A stretch of 64,000 bases of DNA from Corynebacterium lujinxingii (lineage in GTDB: Bacteria > Actinomycetota > Actinomycetes > Mycobacteriales > Mycobacteriaceae): NCBI RefSeq assembly GCF_014490555.1, contig NZ_CP061032.1:868001-932000 (forward strand). Reading direction: 5' to 3'. Made by a program: the position numbers and the translations under genes. The notes under the pieces are model-generated. The model had not been told where the DNA came from and made no database searches. It saw only the letters and a program-made list of their open reading frames with translations. Below are positions 1-8,867 of this stretch, piece by piece (the first letter of the stretch is position 1; each line of letters begins with the position of its first letter).

Positions 1-1
1 G

Positions 2-2188
2 CGCTACTACCTCGCCGTGGCCGACGTGCTCATCCCGCAAGCGCGCCTTCGCCCGATCACGCGTAAACGCTGGCCCGAAGGCGTCGGCGCGGACAGCTTC
101 TTCCGCAAAGACCTCGAAGACTCCGCGCCAGAATGGATCCCCACCGGCGAAATCCAGCACACCACCAGCGTCAACGCGTATCCGCTTCTCGACGACCCCG
201 CCACCCTGGCATGGCTCGCCCAAGTCGCAGCCCTCGAACTGCACGCCCCACAGTGGCGCTTCGGCGCAGACGGGAAACCGCAAAACCCCGACCGGTTGGT
301 GCTCGATCTGGACCCGGGTCCGGGCGTGGAATTACATGACACCGCCGAGGTTGCGCTCATGTGCCGCGAGATCCTCGAAGACATGGGACTGACCTGCGTG
401 CCGGTAACCTCCGGGTCGAAGGGCATCCACCTCTACGCCGGTCTGGATGGCACAAGCGACGCAGACGCAGTGTCGCAGGTGGCGAAAACGCTCGCGCAGC
501 ACCTACAGCGCGAGCACCCGAAGCGTATTACCGCGACCATGGCCAAAGCCCAGCGCGACGGCAAAGTGTTCATCGACTGGAGCCAAAACAACGGGAAGAA
601 GACCACCGTGTGTCCGTACTCGCTGCGCGGCCGTGCCCGCCCGACCGTCGCCGCGCCGCGGACGTGGGAGGAAATCGCCTCGAACGACCTCGCGCAGCTG
701 GAGTTCGACGAGGTCATACGGCGCGTCGAAGACGGCATCGACCCGATCGCAGCCCTCGGCGCGCCGGGCGAGGACCGGCTCGCGACCTACCGATCCATGC
801 GCGACAAGACCAAGACCGGCGAGCCCGTGCCGGATGCGGCGCCCTCGCCCAGGAACGGCGAGCCGATCTTCGTCATCGGCGAGCATGACGCCTCGCATCT
901 GCACTGGGATTTTCGCCTCGAGCACGACGGCGTGCTCGTCTCCTGGGCGGTGCCGAAAGGCCCGCCGCTGTCCACGGACCTCAACCGGTTGGCGGTGCAG
1001 ACCGAGGATCACCCGATCGAATACGCCGAGTTCGAAGGCACCATCCCGAAGGGTCAGTACGGCGCGGGCACGGTAAAGATTTGGGACATCGGCACCTGTG
1101 AGATTGAAAAGTGGCGCGACAACGAAATCATCGCCGTGCTGCAGGGGCGTAGCGACGGCGGCCTCGGCGGCGTGCCGCGCCGCTTCGTCCTCATCCGCAC
1201 AAACGACAACAGCTGGTTGCTGCGGCTGAAGCACGACCAGCCGAAAACCGAAGCTAAAAGCAAACCTGAACTCGCGCCGATGCTGCCCACCAACGCCACT
1301 CGCGGCGACATCACCTTGGACGAGCAGGACGGCGCCACTTTCGCCTTCGAGATGAAGTGGGACGGCTACCGCATCCTCGCCGAATCGTCTGGCGGCATCC
1401 GCCTGCGCAGCCGCGGCGGCAAGGACTACACGGACCTCTTCCCGCACACCGACGAATTCGAGCAGATGCTTGACGACGACACCGTCGCCGACGGCGAACT
1501 CATCGCCGTTGGCCCCGACAGCACGCCGGATTTCTCGCTGCTGCACAAGGTGGACCGCCACGGTAGCGACGACACCGCCGAACTGCGCTACATGGTCTTC
1601 GACCTGCTGCGACTGCGCGGCCGCGACTTGACCGGCGAACCGTGGGAGACCCGGCGCGAACTGCTCGAGCAGCTTGACCCCACAGATCACGTTGTCATTC
1701 CGCCGGCGTACCGCGGCTCCTTTGACAACGCATGGAAAGCGGCGGGTGAGTTGGGGCTTGAGGGTGTCGTCGCTAAGCACGTGCGTTCGGTGTACGAGCC
1801 GGGGCGCAGCGAGAAGTGGCTGAAGGTCAAGCGTGCGCTGCACCAGGAGGTTGTGGTGGTCGGCGTGCGCACCGGCAAGCGGGGGATTGCGTCGCTGCTG
1901 GTCGCGGTGCCGGATGAAGTCGGAACGTTGCGGTACGCGGGGCGCGTGGGCACGGGGTTTTCGAACGCGCAGCTGGATCAGATCGGCAAAAAACTGCGCC
2001 GCATCGAGCGCAAAACACCCGCCGTGGATGTGCCCCAATCCGACGCGAAAGATGCGTGGTGGGTCACCCCAAAGTACGTCGCTGAGGTGCAGTTGGCGGG
2101 CAAGACGCGGGATAACAAAGTGCGCCAGGCCTCGTGGCGAGGCTGGCGCGACGACAAGGACCCGAATGAGGTCCGCTGGGAGGTCTAG
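2..2188 (+). CDS. ligD: Multifunctional NHEJ ATP-dependent DNA ligase LigD, 5' end missing
   Basis: The reading frame is open from base 2, and residues before the first internal GTG (RYYLAVADVLIPQ) continue the family sequence, so the true start lies outside the window. Domain order is polymerase/primase (about residues 1-260 of the visible part), 3'-phosphoesterase (about 285-420, with the HDASHLHWDFRLEHDG His/Asp metal cluster) and ATP-dependent ligase. The ligase nucleotidyl lysine is in EMKWDGYR near residue 447, and a C-terminal OB part ends RGWRDDKDPNEVRWEV. This is the mycobacterial Pol-PE-Lig arrangement, which with Ku repairs double-strand breaks by end joining. The partner ku gene is not in view. 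The stop overlaps the convergent small gene by 4 nt. Confidence 0.96.
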   Translation, partial: RYYLAVADVLIPQARLRPITRKRWPEGVGADSFFRKDLEDSAPEWIPTGEIQHTTSVNAYPLLDDPATLAWLAQVAALELHAPQWRFGADGKPQNPDRLVLDLDPGPGVELHDTAEVALMCREILEDMGLTCVPVTSGSKGIHLYAGLDGTSDADAVSQVAKTLAQHLQREHPKRITATMAKAQRDGKVFIDWSQNNGKKTTVCPYSLRGRARPTVAAPRTWEEIASNDLAQLEFDEVIRRVEDGIDPIAALGAPGEDRLATYRSMRDKTKTGEPVPDAAPSPRNGEPIFVIGEHDASHLHWDFRLEHDGVLVSWAVPKGPPLSTDLNRLAVQTEDHPIEYAEFEGTIPKGQYGAGTVKIWDIGTCEIEKWRDNEIIAVLQGRSDGGLGGVPRRFVLIRTNDNSWLLRLKHDQPKTEAKSKPELAPMLPTNATRGDITLDEQDGATFAFEMKWDGYRILAESSGGIRLRSRGGKDYTDLFPHTDEFEQMLDDDTVADGELIAVGPDSTPDFSLLHKVDRHGSDDTAELRYMVFDLLRLRGRDLTGEPWETRRELLEQLDPTDHVVIPPAYRGSFDNAWKAAGELGLEGVVAKHVRSVYEPGRSEKWLKVKRALHQEVVVVGVRTGKRGIASLLVAVPDEVGTLRYAGRVGTGFSNAQLDQIGKKLRRIERKTPAVDVPQSDAKDAWWVTPKYVAEVQLAGKTRDNKVRQASWRGWRDDKDPNEVRWEV

Positions 2189-2346
2189 TCCTCCTCGTTG
2201 GTGGTGTCGTCCACGTTTTCTTCGGCGGTCTCGCCGTAGCCAAGCGCGGAGCCGGTGTCCTGCGCGAACTGGTCCTCGTCGTGGTCGACCGGCTTATTGT
2301 CGCTGCCTGCGGTGGTGTAGCCGGGCTTTGCGGGATCGTTTTGCAT
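2185..2346 (-). CDS. Small acidic hypothetical protein (53 aa)
   Basis: This short leftward frame starts at an ATG preceded by the ribosome site AAAGGA and reads MQNDPAKPGYTTAGSDNK. It is rich in Asp, Glu, Asn and Thr and ends in NEED. There is no signal peptide or membrane segment. A longer upstream start is possible but has no ribosome site. The gene converges on ligD with a 4-nt overlap, and its start abuts the divergent RNA-ligase-like gene. I recognise no family; the composition suggests a soluble, probably disordered protein. Confidence 0.6.
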   Translation of the reverse strand: MQNDPAKPGYTTAGSDNKPVDHDEDQFAQDTGSALGYGETAEENVDDTTNEED

Positions 2347-2398
2347 GTCGGTTGTCCTTTCGTTTGTGAATAGTGGCCCCGATAGTACGCTCGCTGGC

Positions 2399-2890
2399 GT
2401 GTCACCCGAGAACATTCTGTTGCGCCTTCCTGAGCAGGAAGAACAGGCAGTGCGCGAGATCTACGCCGCCCTAGCCGAGCGCGGTCTGCCTGAGCAGCGC
2501 CAGCGCCCGCACATCTCGGTGACGTTCGCTCCCACCATGCACCGCCGCGCAATCGGGGAGGCCGCGGCGCTATTGCCTCCCGTGTTGCCCTCCGCTTTAC
2601 GACGAACCGGCGTCGTCATCTTCGGCACCAAGTCAAAACAGACCGTGGCATGGCTGCTCGAAGCCCCCGACGACCTCGAGCGCGCCGCCCAGCAGGTCAG
2701 CGCGGCCAATCCTGAGGGACGCGGCCCGCGCTGGATCCCGCACCTGACCATGGGGCTGCGCATCCCGAAAGCCGTGGTCCCAGACTACATTGCGGCCCTT
2801 GCGGAGGTCACCTCGCCGCACTTCAAGGATCTCACCGCCGATCACGCCGCGTTCTACCAGCCGTCGCTGGGGACCGAATTGAAGCTCTAG
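2399..2890 (+). CDS. 2'-5' RNA ligase (LigT/2H phosphoesterase) family protein
   Basis: Two His-x-Ser/Thr motifs, PHISVTF and PHLTMGL, lie about 80 residues apart. This is the signature of 2H phosphoesterases, which act on 2',3'-cyclic phosphates or 2'-5' linkages in RNA; the substrate here cannot be told. Length (about 163 aa) fits the family. The start is uncertain: the frame is open to an ATG at 2345, but that ATG overlaps the start codon of the divergent small gene, and a -10-like TAGTAC lies between, so GTG at 2399 is preferred. It converges with the next gene, overlapping by 4 nt. Confidence 0.75.
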   Translation: MSPENILLRLPEQEEQAVREIYAALAERGLPEQRQRPHISVTFAPTMHRRAIGEAAALLPPVLPSALRRTGVVIFGTKSKQTVAWLLEAPDDLERAAQQVSAANPEGRGPRWIPHLTMGLRIPKAVVPDYIAALAEVTSPHFKDLTADHAAFYQPSLGTELKL

Positions 2891-3654
2891 TCGTGGCGGG
2901 CGGGGGAGTCGTCGATAAGCAACTGCCCCGGCTTGCTCGGCACCTCGCCATCGAAACGCAGTGGAGTGTCGGACGCCGCGACAACAACGTTGCCGTAGGC
3001 GCCACCGGTGAGCACCGGCGCGGAAGCGGCCACGCGGGTGTGGGCAAACAATTGCCTCAGCCCAGCAAGTTCCGCGCGGGTGCGGGCGAGACCTTGCGCA
3101 TCGCCGATATTAGCCACGAACACCCCGCCCGGGCGCAGCGACCGGTAAACAGCACGGTAATACTCCACCGTGGTCAGCGGGCGCGGAGTATCCGGACCGG
3201 CAAACACGTCGCGTACGATCACGTCCACCGAACCAGGTGCGATCGCATGGGTGAACGCGCGGGCCTCAGCAACCTTGATGGCAACCGGTGGGTCGAACAC
3301 GTCGCGGACCAGTTTCGCCAGCGCGCCGTCCAGCTCAACTGCGATGTTTTCGCTATCCCACCGGTGCTGAACATAACTCGGCAATGCGCAGCCGGCAGCG
3401 CCTAAATGCACCGCGGTGAACGGCACCGGCAACGCGACGCCCTCGATGAAGGAAGCGATCCAGCGCATGTAGTCGTACTCGAGCACCTCCGGCGCGCCGG
3501 GCACCACATAAGACGACGGGACGTTGTTGACTTCCAAGATGTACGCGCCGTCGCGCTCGGGGTCGGCGACGATGGTCGCGTGTCCGGATGCGATCGGGTA
3601 GGAGCCAGCAATGCGCCGCTTCGGGGTGCGCGGCTTGCGGCGCGGGTTAGGCAT
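2887..3654 (-). CDS. Spermidine synthase-like methyltransferase-fold protein
   Basis: The protein of about 255 aa has a Rossmann nucleotide/SAM-binding region: a glycine-rich VHLGAAGCALP turn near residue 85, an acidic VELDGAL strand end, and DVIVRDVFAG followed by RSLRPGGVFVANIGD. This pattern is typical of the spermidine synthase-like family in actinobacteria. Most such proteins have no proven polyamine role, so the exact reaction is unknown. An in-frame TTG lies 6 nt upstream, but ATG at 3654 is the more likely start. The basic N-terminus (RRKPRTPKRR) is not a signal peptide. Its C-terminal LLIDD codons contain one copy of the recurrent GTCGTCGATAAGC sequence. Confidence 0.8.
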   Translation of the reverse strand: MPNPRRKPRTPKRRIAGSYPIASGHATIVADPERDGAYILEVNNVPSSYVVPGAPEVLEYDYMRWIASFIEGVALPVPFTAVHLGAAGCALPSYVQHRWDSENIAVELDGALAKLVRDVFDPPVAIKVAEARAFTHAIAPGSVDVIVRDVFAGPDTPRPLTTVEYYRAVYRSLRPGGVFVANIGDAQGLARTRAELAGLRQLFAHTRVAASAPVLTGGAYGNVVVAASDTPLRFDGEVPSKPGQLLIDDSPARHD

Positions 3655-3720
3655 GGACAATTTCTATCGGTTGATTGGGCAACGTGGCACCAACGGGACA
3701 AATTTTGCGACGCTGGTTGT

Positions 3721-3726
3721 TACGAT
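3721..3726 (+). promoter_or_regulatory. -10 element of a leaderless promoter
   Basis: TACGAT ends 6 nt before the ATG at 3733, so transcription would begin at or next to the start codon. No ribosome site is visible, which agrees with a leaderless message. No clear -35 is seen. Confidence 0.5.
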
Positions 3727-3732
3727 CGCAAT

Positions 3733-4242
3733 ATGGTGTATCTGTCGCAGGACTATATCGGCGAGCTTCCGAAGACGCATGCCTCGGTCTCGGAATTCGA
3801 CTTGAGCTCGCTTCCTCGCGACCCGAACGAACTGTTCACCCAATGGTTCGAGGAGGCGGTGGCGCACGGTGTCGGTGACCCTTCCGCGGTGACAGTGGCC
3901 ACTGTCGACGAACACGGCATGCCCGACGCGCGAATGGTCGACATCATTTCGCTTGACGAAAAAGGTTTCCACTTCGGCACCTCCGCGAAGACCGCAAAGG
4001 TGTCGCAACTGGAACAGGTGGGGGCTGCCGCGATGTGTTTTTGGTGGCAGCCATTGCGCAGGGCGGTCCGCGTGCGGGGCACCGCCTCGCGCCACTTTGG
4101 CGGTGAGCGCCTGAACGTGTGGTGCGTGAAGCCGGAGCACTTCGAATTCACCTTCCTGTGGGACGACCGGCTCCACTCGGATCGGGTAATTTACACGCTC
4201 GACGAATTCGACCACTGGGACCGCATCCGCCTGCAACGGTAG
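3733..4242 (+). CDS. Pyridoxamine 5'-phosphate oxidase (PNPOx)-family flavoprotein
   Basis: The 169-aa soluble protein has the split-barrel FMN fold of PdxH-type oxidases: DPSAVTVATVDEHGMPDARMV in the FMN-contacting N-terminal half, a FHFGTSAKTAK strand, and the C-terminal segment FTFLWDDRLHSDRVIYT. The family oxidises pyridoxine/pyridoxamine 5'-phosphate to pyridoxal phosphate. The protein is shorter than classical PdxH (about 210 aa), and its end WDRIRLQR replaces the usual RLAP, so it may be a related PPOX enzyme rather than PdxH itself. The start follows a -10 hexamer directly. Confidence 0.75.
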   Translation: MVYLSQDYIGELPKTHASVSEFDLSSLPRDPNELFTQWFEEAVAHGVGDPSAVTVATVDEHGMPDARMVDIISLDEKGFHFGTSAKTAKVSQLEQVGAAAMCFWWQPLRRAVRVRGTASRHFGGERLNVWCVKPEHFEFTFLWDDRLHSDRVIYTLDEFDHWDRIRLQR

Positions 4243-4252
4243 GTACCAGGGC

Positions 4253-5695
4253 TTACGCGCTCCAAGACTTCGTCTTTGCGAAGAAGCATGCCGCGATCGC
4301 ACCCGCAGCCATGACCGCGCCGGGCAACCAAATCGAGGTGCCCATAGCAAGCGCGAACGGCTCGTGCAGAAACTCCGGCAGGACACCGGTGGTCTGTGTT
4401 GGCGCTGGGCCGGCGTCATCGCTGCCGAGGCGCGCATCCAGCTGTGCCGACATCATCGCCGCGATCGCTGCGGAGCCGATCACCGCGCCGATCTGACGGG
4501 TGGTGTTATACACACTCGAGCCCGCACCGGCCAAGCGCGGATCCAGGTTACGGGTGGCGATCATGGAAAGCGGCCCCCAGATCATGGAGTTGGCCACGCC
4601 GTAGACCACCGAGATTAGATACATCCAATTCGTGCTCACACCCGGATCGGTAATCATCGCGGTCGCACCGACGCTGAGCGCCCCTAAGGTCATGCCCGCG
4701 ATGGCGAACGGTTTCGGGTCGTGGGTGTTGGTCAGCCTTCCGATGTAGGGCGACAAGAACCCCGAGACCAAACCAGACGGCAAGATGAGCAGCGCCGCGT
4801 GAGTCGGGGAGAGCTCTTGCACCGTCTGCACGTAGATCATCCACGGGATAACGTAGGTGGACACCGCAAACCCCACGGTGGAGATGGTCAGTGCTGCAAG
4901 CGAGAAGTTGCGGTCGTCGAACAGCGCGAGCGGCACCAGCGCATTGGTGGACTGGCGCGCCTGCCAACGGAAGAAGGCGACCATCGCGACGGCGCCGAAG
5001 GCGAGTAGGGCCCACACGCGCCAATCCCAGCCGAAGTGCTGCGCCTCCTGCACGCCGAAGACCAGGCAGAACATGCCGATGGCGCTGAGCACCACGCCGA
5101 GCCAGTCGAAGTGGCGGTTGGTTTGTTCGAGTTTGGGCACGAAGATCCACGCCAAGATGAGGCCCAGGATGCCGATGGGCACGTTGACGTAGAAGATCCA
5201 GGGCCAGCCGGCGGCGTCGACAAGCACCCCGCCCAAAAGCGGGCCGGTGACGGTGGCCAGGCCGGCTGTTGCGCCCCACACGCCCATCGCGCCGCCGCGC
5301 TCCTTCGGCGAGAACGTGCGGATCATCACCGACATCGTCTGCGGCGTGACCATCGCACCGCCCAAACCCTGGAACGCACGCGCCGCGATGAGGGCTGCGG
5401 ACGTGTCCGCCAGCCCGCAGGCGAGCGAGGACACGGTGAAGATGAATAGCCCGATGAGGTAGATCGTGCGCGGGCCGAAGCGGTCGCCGAGGCGGCCGGT
5501 GATCAGAAGCGGCACCGCATAGGCGAGCAGATACGCGCTGTTGACCCACAGCACTTCGTTGTAGGAGGCGTCGAGGCCTTGCGAGATCGCCGGGATTGCC
5601 ACCGAGACGATGGTGGAATCCACCAGAATCATGAAAAACCCGAGCATCATCGACCACAAGGCCGGCCACGGGGAAGTTTTCGATATCTGGTTCAC
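4253..5695 (-). CDS. MFS drug:H+ antiporter, DHA2 (EmrB/QacA) family, 14 TM
   Basis: The 480-aa integral membrane protein has MFS motif A (GRLGDRFGPR, residues 67-76), the DHA2 motif around the Asp in VDSTIVSVAIPAI of helix 1, and motif C-like GPLLGGVLVD in helix 5. Hydrophobic stretches fit 14 helices, as in proton-driven multidrug exporters. The substrate is unknown. The start is GTG, and the gene stands alone with no repressor gene next to it. It converges with the PNPOx-family gene (10-nt gap), so the two may share a termination region. Confidence 0.9.
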   Translation of the reverse strand: MNQISKTSPWPALWSMMLGFFMILVDSTIVSVAIPAISQGLDASYNEVLWVNSAYLLAYAVPLLITGRLGDRFGPRTIYLIGLFIFTVSSLACGLADTSAALIAARAFQGLGGAMVTPQTMSVMIRTFSPKERGGAMGVWGATAGLATVTGPLLGGVLVDAAGWPWIFYVNVPIGILGLILAWIFVPKLEQTNRHFDWLGVVLSAIGMFCLVFGVQEAQHFGWDWRVWALLAFGAVAMVAFFRWQARQSTNALVPLALFDDRNFSLAALTISTVGFAVSTYVIPWMIYVQTVQELSPTHAALLILPSGLVSGFLSPYIGRLTNTHDPKPFAIAGMTLGALSVGATAMITDPGVSTNWMYLISVVYGVANSMIWGPLSMIATRNLDPRLAGAGSSVYNTTRQIGAVIGSAAIAAMMSAQLDARLGSDDAGPAPTQTTGVLPEFLHEPFALAMGTSIWLPGAVMAAGAIAACFFAKTKSWSA

Positions 5696-5726
5696 CGGGC
5701 AGATGATACTGGGCTTGGGTGGGGAA

Positions 5727-7190
5727 CTAAATCTGCAGCATCTGGCGCGCCTGCGGCGGCAGCATGTTCACCACCGGCTCCGGGATGTAATCCCTGATCA
5801 ACGGGAACGCCAGCGCACCGGCTGCGCCGAGGGCCGCCAGCACACCGAGGACGATGCCGGCGGTGCGCAGCGCGCTGTGGTCCTCAGAGGAGAGGAACAC
5901 CTCCGAGCTGCTGGACAACAAGGAGTCCTCCGCCTGCATGTCCGGGGTGTCGTCGTCGGCGTCGAACTCTTCGACCATGATCGCCTCCGGCTCCTGATAG
6001 GCGGTGTCGATGTCAATGCCGAAGAACTTGTCCAGGCCCTTTACGTTGAACTGGGTGGACATATAGCGTTCCTGGGTCTTCGTGTTCCACTGCGAAACGA
6101 CGATGTCCATGTCGTCGATGTGCGAGCCCGGCACGATGTAGCCGCCGTAGGGCTGCGACCAGTTCTCCGGAGTCTGCTCACGAGACCACGGCCCGTTCTT
6201 GGCGACGGTGGCCACAGGCACGTCGTTCCAATTCTGCACCAGTGTGTCGGAAATGCGGACCTCGATAGCCAGCGTCTTCCGGTTGAACATTACGAGCACC
6301 CAGTGGCCGTCGATGTAGCGCAGGTTCATCTCGCCGGCCTGCACGCCGCTATCCAGAATCGGCGAAGCCACGTTGCCCCACTCACCGGTGGACGCGTTAT
6401 AGAGCTCCCACTTGTATCGATCGCCGATATCTTCCGGCTTGAAGCGGGACAGGAACACCGAGTCTTCCCGCTTAAACTTCGTGGACATGACGTAGATATA
6501 GCCGTCCTGGCCCTTCTCCCAGGTGAGCAGGTCGCCCATGCCGTCGATGTAGTCGGCCCCCGTTACGGCGACCGACTGCCAGGTTTTGCCGTTGTTGGTG
6601 GACTTCCAGATCTGGGTGCGCAGCACGTTGCCGATGCCCTGGTTCCACATGCCCTGCATGTACAGCGTGCCGTCGATGTTGATCACGTCCGACGGGATCA
6701 AGGTCAGATTGTCGGCGCGGTAGTAAGAGACCAGGTTTTCCACCCGCTCGCCGGCGTTGAGTGGACGCACAATTTCAATGAAGCCGTCCTCGTTTCGCTT
6801 CGCCACCACACCGACCGGGCTGAGCCACTGGTGCTTGCCCTTGGTGATGGAGGTGCGGAACGAATCGCCGAACACCAGCGCGAACTCGTCGCTGTTGGTC
6901 AGCGGGGCCATGATGCCCAAGTCGCCCTCGCGGAACCCGGTGTGCGCCGAGTAGCGGCCGAGCAGGTCGTCCATGATTTGCACCGTGGTGCCGTCGGGCA
7001 TGGTCACCGGCTCGGATGCGCGCTTTTCCGGCGGCTTGACCGGCGTGAACGTCTTCGGGGCGGAGCGTGACGACGACAGCGAGCTCAAGCTCGACTCCGC
7101 GGACGCGGTGACACAGACGGTGCCGGACATGACGAGGCTGCTGGCGGTGGCGGCGCAAATAAGCGACAGGTGGCGCGGGGAAAAACGCAT
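5727..7190 (-). CDS. Secreted, C-terminally anchored DUF4185 protein
   Basis: The N-terminal signal peptide has a hydrophobic core and a likely cut at VTASA/ES near residue 31. The body resembles a DUF4185 five-bladed propeller: MAPLTNSDEFALVFGDSF, KSTNNGKTWQSV and YGGYIVPGSHIDD are typical strand/turn signatures. Near residues 443-465 there is a single hydrophobic helix (GIVLGVLAALGAAGALAF), preceded by a Ser/Asp/Glu-rich spacer, so the protein is probably held at the cell surface. The family is related in fold to sugar-acting propellers, but no activity is proven. A GAGAAGG ribosome site precedes the ATG. Confidence 0.85.
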   Translation of the reverse strand: MRFSPRHLSLICAATASSLVMSGTVCVTASAESSLSSLSSSRSAPKTFTPVKPPEKRASEPVTMPDGTTVQIMDDLLGRYSAHTGFREGDLGIMAPLTNSDEFALVFGDSFRTSITKGKHQWLSPVGVVAKRNEDGFIEIVRPLNAGERVENLVSYYRADNLTLIPSDVINIDGTLYMQGMWNQGIGNVLRTQIWKSTNNGKTWQSVAVTGADYIDGMGDLLTWEKGQDGYIYVMSTKFKREDSVFLSRFKPEDIGDRYKWELYNASTGEWGNVASPILDSGVQAGEMNLRYIDGHWVLVMFNRKTLAIEVRISDTLVQNWNDVPVATVAKNGPWSREQTPENWSQPYGGYIVPGSHIDDMDIVVSQWNTKTQERYMSTQFNVKGLDKFFGIDIDTAYQEPEAIMVEEFDADDDTPDMQAEDSLLSSSSEVFLSSEDHSALRTAGIVLGVLAALGAAGALAFPLIRDYIPEPVVNMLPPQARQMLQI

Positions 7191-7252
7191 GGGGAGAGGC
7201 CTTCTCAGACAAGTGGGGGATTGCGAATGAGACCCATTGAATGTAGCAAACG

Positions 7253-7282
7253 AAAACGGCCCCGGTGCGGTTCCGGAGCCGT
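7253..7282 (-). terminator. Intrinsic terminator of the cupin gene
   Basis: A ten-pair GC-rich hairpin with one internal mismatch (arms ACGGC-CCGG and CCGG-GCCGT, 7-nt loop) is followed by TTTT on the minus strand. It lies 32 nt past the cupin stop. Confidence 0.75.
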
Positions 7283-7313
7283 GACGTTTTTCCTGTGCGT
7301 TGACTGGAAAGAG

Positions 7314-7733
7314 CTAGACCGCGTCGGTCTCGTGCGGGTCGTTGTCCGCGTCAGCCTTCGTCTCGTGGCGGGTGCCCGGCTTGTGCTCCGCGGGCGCGTA
7401 GATGGAGTAGAGCTTCGCCGGCTTGTCCGACTCGTTGACAAAATTGTGCCACTTGCCGGCCGGGACGAACGCTGCCCAGTCGGCGCCGACAGCCTGGTCG
7501 ATGTCCAGGTCGTCCTCGGACGCGCCGATCTTGGCCACCAGCTCGCCTTCCTCGAGGCGGAGGAACTGATCGTGGTCGTCGTGAATCTCGGCGCCGATCT
7601 CCCCGCCGGCTGGGATGGTCATCACGGTCAGCTGCAGGTTCTTGCCGGTCCACAGAGTGTCGCGGAACGCCTCGTTGTCCAGCGTCGCCTTCTCAATGTC
7701 GACGACGTACGGGTTCGGTCCATGATCAGCCAT
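7314..7733 (-). CDS. Cupin-domain protein
   Basis: The 139-aa soluble protein carries both cupin motifs: EIHDDHDQFLRLEEGE (metal His/His/Glu, residues near 50-65) and PAGKWHNFVN (second His). Small stand-alone cupins bind a metal and act as isomerases, dioxygenases or sensors; this one cannot be assigned. The start ATG at 7733 follows AAGGAGCGATT. A longer frame to 7775 has no ribosome site. The C-terminal tail is acidic and hydrophilic (ETKADADNDPHETDAV). Confidence 0.85.
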   Translation of the reverse strand: MADHGPNPYVVDIEKATLDNEAFRDTLWTGKNLQLTVMTIPAGGEIGAEIHDDHDQFLRLEEGELVAKIGASEDDLDIDQAVGADWAAFVPAGKWHNFVNESDKPAKLYSIYAPAEHKPGTRHETKADADNDPHETDAV

Positions 7734-7787
7734 AATCGCTCCTTCGGTTGGAATGGCGCTTACGCTTCCCACCATAGGGGCGTTTGC

Positions 7788-8849
7788 TTATCGACGATGC
7801 CGCCCACCGCGTCGCCGACCTCGCTTACGCCTTCTGAGCTGCACCTTCTCCACCTCAGTGAGGTAGCGCTCCTGCGGCTGGTCCTGTGCAACGGCTGTCG
7901 GCGCGGGAGTAGGCTCATCCTCTTCGGCCGGCGTTTCCGGCTCGTCGAGACGCGCGAACATCTCCGTCGGGGCCTCGAGCTCGTCGGGGCGGCCTTTGCC
8001 CTCAAGCGAGACGTAGCGCGCGGTGTGCTTCGGGCGGACCGTGTCCTGGGGATCTGTCGCGGCGTCGCGCTCGACGGTGACCGCCCAGCTGCCGTCCGGG
8101 AAGTCGATAATCTGCCAGGGCGTGATCGGGCGGATCGGTTCCGAGCTCAGCGGCGGCACGGTGTCCACGCCCTCTTCGGGCGCGCCTGCGTCCAGCGCCG
8201 CCATGCCGTTCAAAATGAGTGCCCGCGCCCACAGGGTGCCCCGGTCGAAGGCTCGCACCCATTCGGCTACTTCGTCTTCTGCCACGGTGCCTAAGACGTG
8301 GCCGTCGAGGGTGGCGACCACGGTGTCGTCGACAAGTTGCAGCCCCACGAACCACTGGCCGGGCGAGCGTTTGTCTAGCTCCGCGCCGTCGAACTCGCCT
8401 TCGGCGGTGTTGATGACGAGCATGTCGCCGGCGGGCAGCACCGCCGCGTCCTCTGGGGCGTTGTTGCGGGGGACAGCGAGTTGGGGCTCGGGGAGGAGGA
8501 CATTGACCTCGAAGCGGCCGGCCTCGCGGTCGAGTTTCACCGCCGCCAACGTCACGGGTTTGAAAAAGGAGGAGTGGATGCGCTCGGTTTCGTCGAAAAG
8601 CGCGCGCCACTGCGGTGAAATCTCGCCGAGGACCGGGCCAGGCAGGTGGCCGGCGGCGGAGACGGGGTTGTGCACGCGCACCCGCCAGGAGGCGTTGAGC
8701 GGATTCGCCTCGAGCACAACCGGAACGTAAGTGGAGCCCCGGGTGCCTGCGAAATCAGTGAACAGAGCCGCCTGGGAGACGTGCTCGAGCGGGATTTCGA
8801 CAGCTACGCCCCACGTCGACGGGGGCAGCGGGTAGAGCTTTTGGGCCAT
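7788..8849 (-). CDS. Actinobacterial hypothetical protein with polybasic C-terminal tail
   Basis: The 353-aa protein has no signal peptide or membrane helix. The N-terminal two-thirds looks globular. A Pro/Glu/Asp-rich linker (about residues 300-330) leads to a tail of mostly Arg and Gly (LRRRKRGRRRGGRHRR) that could bind nucleic acid or a membrane surface. I recognise no family. The TAA stop lies inside a copy of the recurrent GTCGATAAGC sequence. The cupin gene follows 54 nt downstream, so the two may be co-transcribed. Confidence 0.75.
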   Translation of the reverse strand: MAQKLYPLPPSTWGVAVEIPLEHVSQAALFTDFAGTRGSTYVPVVLEANPLNASWRVRVHNPVSAAGHLPGPVLGEISPQWRALFDETERIHSSFFKPVTLAAVKLDREAGRFEVNVLLPEPQLAVPRNNAPEDAAVLPAGDMLVINTAEGEFDGAELDKRSPGQWFVGLQLVDDTVVATLDGHVLGTVAEDEVAEWVRAFDRGTLWARALILNGMAALDAGAPEEGVDTVPPLSSEPIRPITPWQIIDFPDGSWAVTVERDAATDPQDTVRPKHTARYVSLEGKGRPDELEAPTEMFARLDEPETPAEEDEPTPAPTAVAQDQPQERYLTEVEKVQLRRRKRGRRRGGRHRR

Positions 8850-8867
8850 GGGCGCATTGTAGGCGCG

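Noticed and set aside
503..2038. A 511-codon minus-strand frame inside ligD
   Set aside because: LigD domains on the plus strand explain the sequence; the opposite frame has low-complexity composition.
3406..3732. N-terminal extension of the PNPOx gene by 109 codons
   Set aside because: The extension lies opposite the spermidine synthase-like gene, and the family sequence begins at the ATG at 3733 next to a -10 element.
7760..8005. Short minus frame ending VGDAVGGIVDKQTPLW across the recurrent motif
   Set aside because: It overlaps the end of the polybasic protein gene in another frame and has no ribosome site. The VDKQ residues simply translate the repeated DNA sequence.
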